Shown: one piece after another, positions 1-8,540 of the stretch
How the letters are laid out: each line of letters starts with the position of its first letter
Numbering within the stretch: position 1 is the first letter of the stretch
Source: GCA-2705445 sp038114285
GTDB taxonomy: Bacteria > Pseudomonadota > Gammaproteobacteria > Poriferisulfidales > GCA-002705445
Assembly (NCBI GenBank): GCA_038114285.1
Contig: JAYNQN010000002.1
Coordinates: 110,145-174,144 of the forward strand
Length of the DNA: 64,000 nucleotides
Direction: 5' to 3'
The notes under the pieces: generated by a model
What the model was told of the DNA's origin: nothing
What the model saw: the letters and a program-made list of their open reading frames with translations, nothing else
Databases searched by the model: none
Program-made: the position numbers and the translations under genes

Positions 1-952
1 AACCTTGGCACTCTTTCATATCAAGCTTCCCTTTCTCAATGTAGTCTGACTTCAGAAAATCTGTAACCATTCCTCTTGCGCCTTTCCAACTAGAATCTTC
101 AGGCTCCATATTTAATACATATACGAACTCAAATTTATAATTTGGATTCCATTTCTTCTGTATTTCAATTAAATCTGCTTCACTATATATATCATCTTGT
201 GTTCTTGCTCCAAATAGAAAAACCGCATCTCTTTCAACTTGGTCTATTGCTGCTTGTTCTAAAACTGCCTTTACAGCACTCATACCGCTTCCGCCTGCAA
301 TGCAAACCATTGTTCCTTTTCCATCTCGATAATAGAACGAACCAAATGGTGTATTAACTTCAAGTTTTTGTCCTGTAGGATCTTTTTCGAATAACCATTT
401 ACTAAACCTTCCTTTTGGGACATTTCTTATAAAAAACGAAAGTTCTCCTGGATTTTCATTTGCAGGTGCTTTTGCGAAAGAATAAGATCTTGAATTGCCG
501 ACCTGTTTTACTAATAACTCAGAATATTGTCCAGCCATTCCGTTGTGCTCTAATCCATCTATGCCTATTGTAAGCTCCATAATATCATGAGTTAAAGGCG
601 TAACTTTTTTAACGGTTCCTACATATGATTTAGTTGCGCTCGCTTTTGCATCACTGTCTATATCAACATCTATACTCACAGGTGTTTTGGCACGTGATTG
701 GCAAGCTAAAATCATTCCATCTTTTAATTGGTCTCCATCAAGCACATAACTAAAATCTGCTGTTGGCTTAATTTTTCCAGAAGTTAATTTACACGCACAC
801 GATCCGCAACTACCTACTCTGCAATCATGAGGGAAAGGAACGCCAGCTTTTAAAGCAGCATCTAAAATATTTTGCTCAGGGTCAACCTCAAACGAGTATT
901 GGTCTGTATTTAATTTTACTTCTTGTGGTTTTTTTTTGCCAAATCCAAACAT
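1..952 (-). CDS. Oxygenase-type [2Fe-2S]/FAD/NAD reductase, C-terminus cut by window edge
   Basis: 317 residues are visible and the frame runs off the left edge. The N-terminus (about 10-95) is a plant-type [2Fe-2S] ferredoxin with C44-x4-C49-x2-C52 and C84. A ferredoxin-NADP reductase-like module follows: RSYSFA (155-160) is the FAD-binding motif, GGSGMSAV (220-227) starts the nicotinamide domain, and FGAR lies at 247-250. The usual CGPP segment should lie just outside the window. This architecture (BenC/MmoC/phenol hydroxylase reductase type) passes electrons from NAD(P)H to an oxygenase or hydroxylase. The oxygenase is not in view and the substrate is unknown. It lies downstream of a GST-like gene and a mini-ferredoxin on the same strand, 72 bp after the former. 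Confidence 0.85.
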   Translation of the reverse strand, partial: MFGFGKKKPQEVKLNTDQYSFEVDPEQNILDAALKAGVPFPHDCRVGSCGSCACKLTSGKIKPTADFSYVLDGDQLKDGMILACQSRAKTPVSIDVDIDSDAKASATKSYVGTVKKVTPLTHDIMELTIGIDGLEHNGMAGQYSELLVKQVGNSRSYSFAKAPANENPGELSFFIRNVPKGRFSKWLFEKDPTGQKLEVNTPFGSFYYRDGKGTMVCIAGGSGMSAVKAVLEQAAIDQVERDAVFLFGARTQDDIYSEADLIEIQKKWNPNYKFEFVYVLNMEPEDSSWKGARGMVTDFLKSDYIEKGKLDMKECQG

Positions 953-1024
953 ATAAATTCAGTAATTCCTTGTGCTACAACACTAACTTAGTTAATCAAT
1001 ATAAATTTATCCAGTACGCAAAAC

Positions 1025-1699
1025 CTATACTACATTAATCCCTACGTTTCTTAAGGTATTAGAATCTACATCTTCTTTAGTAGGCAAACAAGTGTATGGA
1101 ATAATATTTTCTTTACTTGTTGAAGGATGTTCTTTTACAGCTTTACACCATTCACTTACTTTTGCTCTTGAAGATATGACATCGTTGCCTGATATCTCTA
1201 GAGCGTTAACACAAGCCATCCAGTGGATATCTGCTAGAGAAAATTCTCCACATATAAATACACCTTTTTTTAATTTTGGATCTGGTGGGTTTGATAAAAT
1301 ATTTTCTAGAATATCAAAAGCTTTGTTAACAATATCCATGTTGCCACCTGATCCTGTTAACATTCCATAAGCTTCCATTTGAACATAATCAGTTGCGATA
1401 TGTGCATATTGATACATTATTGCTCTGATAACACCATTTCTTGGCACTAATGATGGGCCAAAACCTTTGTCATCAAGGTAAGATATTATGGCGCTTGGAC
1501 CATAAACCACATTATCTAAGTCCTTTAACACGGGTGCACTATGCAGTGGCGAAATATCCGATGCTTCTTCTCCACTATCTATTTTATGTGCTTCAATATC
1601 AACTCCCTTTTCAGCAGCTGTTTGTAATGCCTTTGCTGTATTTATACAGCTAGGGTTACCGTATAATTGCATCGCCGATGCCAACTTATCACCGATCAT
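1025..1699 (-). CDS. Glutathione S-transferase-like protein
   Basis: 224 residues. The N-terminal 80 or so look like a thioredoxin fold of the GST type: LYGNPSC (12-18), SAPVLKD (54-60, with the likely cis-proline) and GPSAIISYL (67-75), which sits where GSTs bind the glutathione gamma-glutamyl group. The rest is helical, as in GST C-terminal domains, with FSLADIHWMA matching the conserved (S/A)xAD capping box. The ATG at 1699 has a perfect AGGAGG five bases upstream, which favours it over the internal Met10. It lies between a mini-ferredoxin (32 bp upstream) and an oxygenase-type reductase, so it may serve the same redox pathway; that is inference. Substrate unknown. Confidence 0.7.
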   Translation of the reverse strand: MIGDKLASAMQLYGNPSCINTAKALQTAAEKGVDIEAHKIDSGEEASDISPLHSAPVLKDLDNVVYGPSAIISYLDDKGFGPSLVPRNGVIRAIMYQYAHIATDYVQMEAYGMLTGSGGNMDIVNKAFDILENILSNPPDPKLKKGVFICGEFSLADIHWMACVNALEISGNDVISSRAKVSEWCKAVKEHPSTSKENIIPYTCLPTKEDVDSNTLRNVGINVV

Positions 1700-1731
1700 A
1701 TTTCCCTCCTAAGAGAATATTTTTTAAATTA

Positions 1732-1908
1732 TTATTCTATTTTTAAAGCGCCTGATGGACATTCAGAGACAACATCCGCAATTTTATCCTCTGAAGCAGC
1801 TGATGTATCTATAACAAATTTTCCATCTTCTATCTTAAAAACCTCGGGTGCTCCTTGTACACACTTACCAGCATGAATACACACACTCTCATCCCATGAT
1901 ACTTTCAT
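1732..1908 (-). CDS. Small single-cluster ferredoxin (three-cysteine type)
   Basis: A 58-residue protein with C10-x5-C16 followed by APEVF, and C50-P near the end (CPSGAL). This matches the short mono-cluster ferredoxins (Fer4_19 family and the [3Fe-4S] ferredoxins that serve cytochromes P450), which have three cysteines and the same APEVF and CP-x-x-A signatures. It should carry a single [3Fe-4S] or incomplete [4Fe-4S] cluster and move electrons in the cytoplasm. AGGAGA lies six bases upstream of the ATG. It is the first gene of a probable three-gene unit with the GST-like protein and the reductase. No P450 or other acceptor is in the window. Confidence 0.75.
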   Translation of the reverse strand: MKVSWDESVCIHAGKCVQGAPEVFKIEDGKFVIDTSAASEDKIADVVSECPSGALKIE

Positions 1909-1973
1909 ATCAGTTCTCCTTTATATTTTAAACTTCAGGCCTATTTTACCCAAAAAACTTACTGCTGCAAAGT

Positions 1974-1987
1974 CTTATATATATAAG
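1974..1987. repeat. 14-bp perfect AT palindrome between msrB and the ferredoxin
   Basis: CTTATATATATAAG is a perfect palindrome 16 bp beyond the msrB stop and about 65 bp upstream of the ferredoxin start. It has no U-tract, so it is a poor terminator. It may be an operator, or chance in AT-rich DNA. Confidence 0.3.
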
Positions 1988-2002
1988 TTTGTATTGTAAA
2001 TC

Positions 2003-2377
2003 TCAGGACTTCTTAAAATCTAAGCTTAATGAATTTATACAGTATCTTTTGAAGCTAGGACTTGGACCATCGTCAAAGACATGACCTAGGTGAGAATTAC
2101 ATTTTGCGCATTGAACCTCAACTCTGATCATTCCATGACTATTATCTTTAATATACAGTATATTATCTTCAGTTATTGGAGATTTAAAACTTGGCCAGCC
2201 AGAACCAGAATCATATTTTTGAATTGATGAAAAAAGCTTAGCCCCGCAACATTTGCAGATATAAGTTCCATCTTTATAAAATTTATTGAAAGTACCAGAA
2301 AAAGCAGGCTCAGTTCCCTTATTTCTGCATACGTAAAATTCTTCTTTGGTTAATATGCTTTTCCAATCTTTTTGCAT
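2003..2377 (-). CDS. msrB: Peptide methionine-(R)-sulfoxide reductase
   Basis: 124 residues, typical for MsrB. It reduces R-methionine sulfoxide in oxidised proteins using thioredoxin. Visible features are the structural zinc cysteines C41-x2-C44 and C90-x2-C93, the substrate-pocket motif GSGWPSF (58-64), HLGHVFDDGP, and the catalytic Cys113 in RYCINS. No other cysteine sits in the classic resolving position except C17 near the N-terminus, so the recycling route is uncertain. It starts 16 bp after the pnp stop and is probably read with it. A repair role fits a sunlit, oxic habitat (inference). Confidence 0.93.
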   Translation of the reverse strand: MQKDWKSILTKEEFYVCRNKGTEPAFSGTFNKFYKDGTYICKCCGAKLFSSIQKYDSGSGWPSFKSPITEDNILYIKDNSHGMIRVEVQCAKCNSHLGHVFDDGPSPSFKRYCINSLSLDFKKS

Positions 2378-2393
2378 CTTGATTTAAAACAAT

Positions 2394-4469
2394 CTAATCT
2401 AAACCTTTCATTGTTAGTTTAATTCTTCCTTGTTTATCAATCTCTAAAACCTTAACTTTTACTACTTCACCTTCCTTAACTTTATCAGCAACATTTTCAA
2501 CTCGTTCTTCACAAATTTGAGAAATGTGAACCAAACCATCTTTACCTGGAAGAACTGTAACAAATGCTCCAAAATCCATAATTTTTGCAACTTTTCCTTC
2601 ATAAATTTTATCAACTTCAACATCTGCTGTTAACTGCTCAATTTTTGATTTTGCTAATTCAACTGCATCTTTGTCTACAGCCGAGACTTTAACTAGGCCT
2701 GTATCATCTATATCTATTACTGCACCAGTTTCCTCAGTTAAAGATCTTATAGTTGCTCCTCCCTTCCCAATAACATCTCTTACTTTGTCAGCTTTGACTT
2801 GTATAGTAACAAACCTTGGTGCATTTTCAGAAACTTCTTTCCTGGAACTTTGTATAACTTTAGCCATCTCACCAAGTATATGGACCCTACCGTCCTTAGC
2901 TTGTTCTAAGGCAATTCTCATTATTTCTTCAGTAATACCATTTATTTTTATATCCATTTGTAATGCTGTAACACCGTCACTTGTTCCTGCAACTTTAAAA
3001 TCCATGTCACCCAAATGGTCCTCGTCACCTAAAATATCAGATAAAACTACAAAATTTTCTCCTTCCTTTATTAAACCCATTGCTATTCCCGCAACAGGTG
3101 AAGATATTGGAACACCTGCATCCATTAAAGATAGACTTGACCCGCAAACGCTGGCCATAGAACTTGAACCGTTAGATTCAGTAATTTCTGACACAACACG
3201 AACCACGTAAGGAAAATCCTCTGGACTTGGTAAAACTGGAACTATTGCTCTTTTGGCTAATTTTCCGTGACCTATTTCTCTTCTCTTAGGAGAACCAACA
3301 AAACCGGTTTCGCCTACTGAGAATGGAGGAAAATTATAATGAAGCATAAATTTGTCTTCATATTTTCCGTCAATTGCATCGATTATTTGACCATCTCTAT
3401 CTGTTCCTAGAGTAGAAACAACTATTGCTTGCGTTTCTCCTCTTGTAAATAACGCGCTACCATGAGTTTTTGGTAAAATACCAACTTCTATATTTATATC
3501 TCTGATTGTCTTGGTATCTCTTCCATCTATTCTTGGTTTTCCATCTAATATATTTTTTCTAACAACATCTTTTTGCAAATTATGAATCGAATCTTCTATA
3601 CAGTTCATTTTGCAATCCTCGGCTGTATTAAATTTCTCAATTGCATTTGCTCTTATATCCGATATCTTTGAATTTCTCTCTGCTTTATTAGATATTAAAT
3701 ATGCTTCTGTAATACTATCTTTATAATATTCGTAAACTTCTTTCTCTAACTTTTCATTCTCATTCTCTGGCTTAACCCAATCATAATCTTTTATCCCAAA
3801 ACCTTCTGCAAAAGTATTGATTTCCTCTATCAAACTTTGCATTTCATTATGGCCAAACGAAACAGCTCCTAACATAATATCTTCACTTAGCATTTTTGCT
3901 TCTGATTCAACCATTAATACACCATCTTTAGTTCCTGCTACCATTAAGTCGAGTTCAGATGATTCAAGTTCTGTCTTGCTTGGATTTAATATGTAAGATC
4001 CATTTTTATAACCAATTCTTGCTGCGCCTAACGGTCCCTGAAAAGGCACTCCCGAGATTTTTAATGCTGCTGAAGCTCCTATTAAAGAGGCTACATCAGC
4101 ATCAATTTCACTATTTAAACTCATAACTGTACATATAACTTGTACTTCATGTGTAAATTCTTTAGGAAACAAAGGTCTTATTGGTCTATCTATTAGCCTT
4201 GATATTAATGTTTCTTTTTCTGCAGGCCTTCCCTCTCTTTTAAAAAAACCTCCAGGTATTTTGCCTGCTGCATATGTTTTTTCTTGATAATTCACCGTCA
4301 ACGGAAAAAAATCTCTAGGCTGACCATCATCTTTTGCAACTACTGTAGTAAGAACTACAGTGCCTTCTATATTAACCAAAACTGCACCATCTGCCTGTCT
4401 TGCGATTTGACCAGTCTCTAATATTACTTCGTGACTTCCATATTGGAACTTTTTTTGAAAAGGTTTCAT
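2394..4469 (-). CDS. pnp: Polyribonucleotide nucleotidyltransferase (PNPase)
   Basis: 691 residues. It degrades RNA 3' to 5' by phosphorolysis as a trimeric ring and is part of degradosome-type RNA turnover. Domains in order: RNase PH-like 1 (about 1-140), an all-helical linker, RNase PH-like 2 (about 310-540) with the acidic catalytic stretch GDEDHLGDMDF, a KH domain with GKGG at 568-571, and an S1 domain from about 623. The protein ends at the S1 fold (KLTMKGLD), about 20 residues shorter than E. coli PNPase, lacking its Ala/Pro-rich tail. It follows rpsO by 15 bp, the universal rpsO-pnp pairing, so a shared transcript is expected. Confidence 0.97.
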   Translation of the reverse strand: MKPFQKKFQYGSHEVILETGQIARQADGAVLVNIEGTVVLTTVVAKDDGQPRDFFPLTVNYQEKTYAAGKIPGGFFKREGRPAEKETLISRLIDRPIRPLFPKEFTHEVQVICTVMSLNSEIDADVASLIGASAALKISGVPFQGPLGAARIGYKNGSYILNPSKTELESSELDLMVAGTKDGVLMVESEAKMLSEDIMLGAVSFGHNEMQSLIEEINTFAEGFGIKDYDWVKPENENEKLEKEVYEYYKDSITEAYLISNKAERNSKISDIRANAIEKFNTAEDCKMNCIEDSIHNLQKDVVRKNILDGKPRIDGRDTKTIRDINIEVGILPKTHGSALFTRGETQAIVVSTLGTDRDGQIIDAIDGKYEDKFMLHYNFPPFSVGETGFVGSPKRREIGHGKLAKRAIVPVLPSPEDFPYVVRVVSEITESNGSSSMASVCGSSLSLMDAGVPISSPVAGIAMGLIKEGENFVVLSDILGDEDHLGDMDFKVAGTSDGVTALQMDIKINGITEEIMRIALEQAKDGRVHILGEMAKVIQSSRKEVSENAPRFVTIQVKADKVRDVIGKGGATIRSLTEETGAVIDIDDTGLVKVSAVDKDAVELAKSKIEQLTADVEVDKIYEGKVAKIMDFGAFVTVLPGKDGLVHISQICEERVENVADKVKEGEVVKVKVLEIDKQGRIKLTMKGLD

Positions 4470-4484
4470 TTTTTTTCTCTTAGG

Positions 4485-4754
4485 TTATCTTCTTAATCCT
4501 AAAGATGAGACTATTGTTTGATATCTATCAATATTCTTTTTCTTTAAATAATCAAGTAGCTTTCTTCTTGTATTCACCATTTTTAGTAATCCGTGGCGAG
4601 AATGATGATCTTTTTTATGAACGCTAAAATGCTCGCTAAGAAACTCAATCCTTTTTGATAATAACGCTATTTGTATTTCTGGGGAGCCAGTATCTGAGGC
4701 CCCTTTTTGATATTGCTCTATAACTTTACTTTTTTCTTCTGTTGATAATGCCAT
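4485..4754 (-). CDS. rpsO: 30S ribosomal protein S15
   Basis: 89 residues from the ATG at 4754, the exact length of E. coli S15, beginning MALSTEEK. An in-frame GTG three codons upstream is possible but has no better ribosome-binding site and would exceed the family length. S15 binds 16S rRNA helices 20-22 early in 30S assembly. HKKDHHSRHGLL and RRKLLDYLKKK are the conserved rRNA-contacting segments, and it ends in LGLRR as in enterobacteria. It lies between truB and pnp and has its own promoter upstream (4786-4813). Confidence 0.97.
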   Translation of the reverse strand: MALSTEEKSKVIEQYQKGASDTGSPEIQIALLSKRIEFLSEHFSVHKKDHHSRHGLLKMVNTRRKLLDYLKKKNIDRYQTIVSSLGLRR

Positions 4755-4785
4755 AATATTCACTTATTCTTTAATTTAAGGCCGC

Positions 4786-4813
4786 ATTCTATCACGTTAT
4801 ATTAATGTTACAA
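4786..4813 (-). promoter_or_regulatory. Sigma-70-type promoter for rpsO-pnp
   Basis: On the minus strand TTGTAA (4813-4808) is followed after 16 bp by TAGAAT (4791-4786). TGA directly before the hexamer makes an extended -10. Start of transcription would fall near 4779, about 25 bases before the rpsO ATG. The -35 overlaps an 8-bp inverted repeat (TTAATGTT-ACA-AACATTAA, 4802-4820) just after the truB stop, which could be a repressor site or a weak truB 3' hairpin. Confidence 0.6.
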
Positions 4814-4821
4814 ACATTAAG

Positions 4822-5706
4822 TTACACTAAAATCTTTTTAGGAAAAAGCTCTGAATTTCTATTTATATTGCCAATACCAAGAAATTTCTTATTTTCGTCA
4901 TAAATCTTAATAGTTTCACAAGGCTTATGATTTACGTCTAATTTATCACCATTTAGAATTTTAATACTATCATTATTTGATATATAAAAAGAATCTACAT
5001 TTTCAAGGAGTTGGTCAACATTTATAATATGATTATTTAATATGTCATCAAAAGATGACGTAAGAAGATCGTCTAGACTTATAGATTTATCTATTGAAAT
5101 ATTATTTATTTTTGTCCTTTCCAGTTTGCTTACTAATGCGCCAGAGCCAATTTCATCACCAATTTGTTCCACTAAAGTTCTTATATATGTTCCTTTTGAG
5201 CATACTACTTCTAGAGACATATGAGTTGAATCTAATATTTTTAATTTAATACTGTAAATATTTATATCTCTTTTATCTCTTTCAATAGTTATTCCCTTTC
5301 TTGCATATTTATACAGAGGCACTCCTTTGTACTTTAGCGCAGAATACATAGGTGGGGTTTGCTTGACGATTCCCGTGAATTTATTTTCTAAAATATTCAA
5401 ATCAATATTATTTAAACTAACTTGAGCGTTGTGTTTAACTATTTCTCCATCCAAATCTCCTGTGTCTGAAATTTGTCCAAATCTCGCTACAGCATTATAC
5501 GTTTTATCTGCATTTAAAAAATAAGAGCAAAGTTTTGTGGCTTTATTAAAAAAAATAATCAAAACACCGCTTGCTAAAGGATCTAAAGTTCCTGAATATC
5601 CTGCCTTCTTTTGATTTAATTTTTTTTTAACTTTGCTTAGCGCATCGTTTGAAGATATGCCAGAGGGTTTATTTAAAATAATACAACTTTGCGAAAGACT
5701 TGACAT
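4822..5706 (-). CDS. truB: tRNA pseudouridine-55 synthase
   Basis: 294 residues. It makes pseudouridine 55 in the T-loop of most tRNAs. The catalytic aspartate is D42 in YSGTLDPLASGVL, followed by the KATKL motif. KxTPPMYSALKYKGVPLYKYARKG (about 115-140) is the family's conserved substrate-binding stretch, and CSKGTYIRTL is the third signature. The C-terminal 80 residues match the PUA-like end only weakly. The ATG directly abuts the rbfA stop (TAA-ATG), so translation is probably coupled. Confidence 0.96.
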   Translation of the reverse strand: MSSLSQSCIILNKPSGISSNDALSKVKKKLNQKKAGYSGTLDPLASGVLIIFFNKATKLCSYFLNADKTYNAVARFGQISDTGDLDGEIVKHNAQVSLNNIDLNILENKFTGIVKQTPPMYSALKYKGVPLYKYARKGITIERDKRDINIYSIKLKILDSTHMSLEVVCSKGTYIRTLVEQIGDEIGSGALVSKLERTKINNISIDKSISLDDLLTSSFDDILNNHIINVDQLLENVDSFYISNNDSIKILNGDKLDVNHKPCETIKIYDENKKFLGIGNINRNSELFPKKILV

Positions 5707-6072
5707 TTAATTAAGACTTTTATTAATTAGTTCTTCAAGCTCAAAAGCTTTTGACTCGGTATCATCAAATATAAATCTTAAGCTAGGCACTGTTCTAAGG
5801 TTTGAATTTTTAGATAATTTTTTCTTAAAAAATAATTTCGAAGAATTTATAGTTTTTGTTATTAATTTAACTTCTTCGGACTTCTTATTTTTATGATTGA
5901 AAACTATAAAAAAAATTTTTGCATGCTTAAGATCCTTAGATACATCTACCTCAGTTATAACAACATCTTTAATTCTTGGATCATTGATATCATTAGTAAT
6001 AATCTTTGCAAGCTCTTTTTTTATAACTGAGCCAATTCTAAATATTCTCTGATTATCAGAATCATATTTCAT
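5707..6072 (-). CDS. rbfA: Ribosome-binding factor A
   Basis: 121 residues with the single KH-like fold of RbfA, including the family signatures NDPRIKDVVITEVDVSKDL and LRTVPSLRFIFDD. It helps mature the 5' end of 16S rRNA late in 30S assembly and matters in the cold. Its ATG shares one base with the infB stop (TAATG) and truB begins directly after its stop. This infB-rbfA-truB order is standard in gammaproteobacteria. Confidence 0.95.
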   Translation of the reverse strand: MKYDSDNQRIFRIGSVIKKELAKIITNDINDPRIKDVVITEVDVSKDLKHAKIFFIVFNHKNKKSEEVKLITKTINSSKLFFKKKLSKNSNLRTVPSLRFIFDDTESKAFELEELINKSLN

Positions 6073-8537
6073 TATTCTATTTGTCTTGCAACCTCTATTC
6101 TTGTATATACTTCAATATTATCACCAGGTTTAACATCATTATAATTTTTAACAGCTATTCCACATTCGGTGCCTAGCTTTACCTCTTTAACATCATCTTT
6201 ATGCCTTCTTAAAGATTCCAGCTCTCCCTCATAAATAACCACATTATCTCTTAGAACTCTTATAGGATTTCCTTTTTTAACACTTCCCTCGATAACTTGA
6301 CAACCTGCGACAGCTCCCATTGCTGAAGATTTAAAAACATCTTTAACTTCTGCGAGACCAACAATTTCTTCTTTGGTTTCAGGTGCTAATAAACCACTCA
6401 TTCCGGCCTTTACATCGTCAATCAAATTATAAATTATACTGTAATACCTTAAATCTATTTTTTTCTCAGCCACAATCTTTCTTGCTTGGCTATCAGCTCT
6501 AACATTAAAACCAAGAATCATTGCATTTGAAGCTTCAGCTAGAGCAATATCTGATTCATTAATTGCGCCTGCTGATGAACTAATAATTTTAACCATTACT
6601 TCATCATTATTTAATTTTAATAAAGATTCGCAAATTGCTTGCGAACTTCCTTGAACATCAGTTTTTAATAAAATGTTAAATGTTGGTATTTCACCTTTCT
6701 TTAAATTATTAAATATATTATCTAATGTAGGCGCCTGATATTGTGATTCGAACTTTGTATCTCTAATTTTAGTTTTTCTAAATTCTGCAATTTCTCTTAT
6801 TTTTTTATCATTAACTGCTGATAAAACTTCATCTCCAACTTCTGGAGCTCCAGACAAACCAAGGACAACAACTGGGGTTGATGGAGTAGCTTTGTTTACT
6901 CTTTTGCCATCCTGATCGATCATCGCTCTAATTCTTCCAAACTCTTTACCACATAAAATATTATCCCCGGTATTCATACAGCCTTTTTGAACAAGAACAG
7001 TAGCTGTTGCGCCTTTACCCTTATCTAATGCAGATTCTAAAACTATTCCTGTAGCCGAACCTTTTGCTACGGCTTTTAATTCTAAAACTTCCGATAATAA
7101 AGAAATAGAATCTAAAAGATTACTAATACCTGTTCCTTCTTTTGCGGAGACCTCAACAAATATATTTTCTCCACCCCATTCTTCAGGTATTACTTCATAT
7201 TTTGTTAATTCTGTTTTAACGTTTTCTACGTTTGCTCCCTCTTTATCAATCTTATTGACAGCAACAATTATTGGAACACCTGCAGCTTTTGAATGTTCTA
7301 TAGCTTCAATTGTCTGAGGTTTGACTCCATCATCTGCTGCCACTACCAAAATAACAATATCAGTGCAATTTGCTCCTCGTGCTCTCATTGAAGTAAATGC
7401 TGCATGACCTGGAGTATCTAAAAATGTTAACAACCCTTGATCTGTTTTGACCTGATATGCTCCGATATGCTGAGTTATTCCACCTGCCTCACCTGAGGCA
7501 ACTCTACTCGCCCTTATAAAATCTAGTAAAGAAGTTTTTCCATGATCAACATGCCCCATTATAGTTATTGCAGGTGGTCTTGGCTCAGGATCATATTTAT
7601 CTTCAGGCTCAATTGTAAGTAAATTTTTTTCTAAATTTTCGTAGTCTATTGGAGTAGCTTTATGACCCATTTCTTCAACGACTAAAGTAGCGGTATCTTG
7701 GTATAATGTTTCGTTAATGGTAGACATAAACCCCATTTTCATTAATTTTTTTATGACTTCTGCAGACTTAACAGAAATTGCAGAAGAAAGCTCTGCTACG
7801 CTAATAAACTCACCCAACTCAACAGTATGAATAACTGGTTCAGTTGGTTTTTCAAACTGATGCTTTTCATCTACATTGTCTTCTTTATTTTTTTTGACTG
7901 GCTTTCTTCTTATTACTCTATTATCATCAGAAATATGAATTTTTTGTCTTCTATTTTTTGATTTTTGAGAAATATTTCCCTTTTCCTCATTCACAAATTT
8001 TGTTTTTGATTTCTTTCTTCTCTTTTTATTATTGTCCTCAGAATTAATACCCCTATTAGTTTTATCTTCACTGTCTGAAGATAAGGATTCTTGTTGAATT
8101 GATAAGTTATTCTCTTTTTCATTCTTAGATTCCATGACGAGATTATTATCATCCTGACTCTCTGTATTTAAATTTTCATTTGCTTCCTCTTCTTTGGTTA
8201 ACAATGAATCATCTTTATTTTTTATTGGTTCTGTTTTTTTTGTAACTTGATTATTAACTTTAGAGAAGACTCTTTTTTTCCTAACAACTACTTTTGGTTT
8301 TGCTTCCTCATCTTCGTTTGAAATTTTTTCTTCATTAGATTTTTTGATATCTTTTTCTGTATTATTTTTCTTAGTATTATTATTTCTTACATAATCCAAA
8401 AGCTGCATTTTTTCTTCATCAGTTATTAAATCACCTTCTTTCTTCTTTTTTATACCAGCAAGTTCTAACTGATCTATCAACCTTGCTACAGGCAGACCAA
8501 CTATTTTTGAAAATTCTTTAACCGTCATATCTGCCAT
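6072..8537 (-). CDS. infB: Translation initiation factor IF-2
   Basis: 821 residues. It is the GTPase that brings initiator fMet-tRNA to the 30S subunit. The N-terminus carries an IF2_N helix bundle (1-50), then a highly charged Lys/Asn/Glu-rich low-complexity linker (about 55-230). A second IF2_N-like segment follows (240-295). The G domain has GHVDHGKT (328-335), DTPGH (374-378) and NKID (428-431). Domains II, III and C2 follow to the end. The linker has an unusual Asn/Lys/Ser/Glu bias that fits the low G+C of the genome. It follows nusA by 3 bp in the nusA-infB operon. Confidence 0.97.
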   Translation of the reverse strand: MADMTVKEFSKIVGLPVARLIDQLELAGIKKKKEGDLITDEEKMQLLDYVRNNNTKKNNTEKDIKKSNEEKISNEDEEAKPKVVVRKKRVFSKVNNQVTKKTEPIKNKDDSLLTKEEEANENLNTESQDDNNLVMESKNEKENNLSIQQESLSSDSEDKTNRGINSEDNNKKRRKKSKTKFVNEEKGNISQKSKNRRQKIHISDDNRVIRRKPVKKNKEDNVDEKHQFEKPTEPVIHTVELGEFISVAELSSAISVKSAEVIKKLMKMGFMSTINETLYQDTATLVVEEMGHKATPIDYENLEKNLLTIEPEDKYDPEPRPPAITIMGHVDHGKTSLLDFIRASRVASGEAGGITQHIGAYQVKTDQGLLTFLDTPGHAAFTSMRARGANCTDIVILVVAADDGVKPQTIEAIEHSKAAGVPIIVAVNKIDKEGANVENVKTELTKYEVIPEEWGGENIFVEVSAKEGTGISNLLDSISLLSEVLELKAVAKGSATGIVLESALDKGKGATATVLVQKGCMNTGDNILCGKEFGRIRAMIDQDGKRVNKATPSTPVVVLGLSGAPEVGDEVLSAVNDKKIREIAEFRKTKIRDTKFESQYQAPTLDNIFNNLKKGEIPTFNILLKTDVQGSSQAICESLLKLNNDEVMVKIISSSAGAINESDIALAEASNAMILGFNVRADSQARKIVAEKKIDLRYYSIIYNLIDDVKAGMSGLLAPETKEEIVGLAEVKDVFKSSAMGAVAGCQVIEGSVKKGNPIRVLRDNVVIYEGELESLRRHKDDVKEVKLGTECGIAVKNYNDVKPGDNIEVYTRIEVARQIE

Positions 8538-8540
8538 CTT

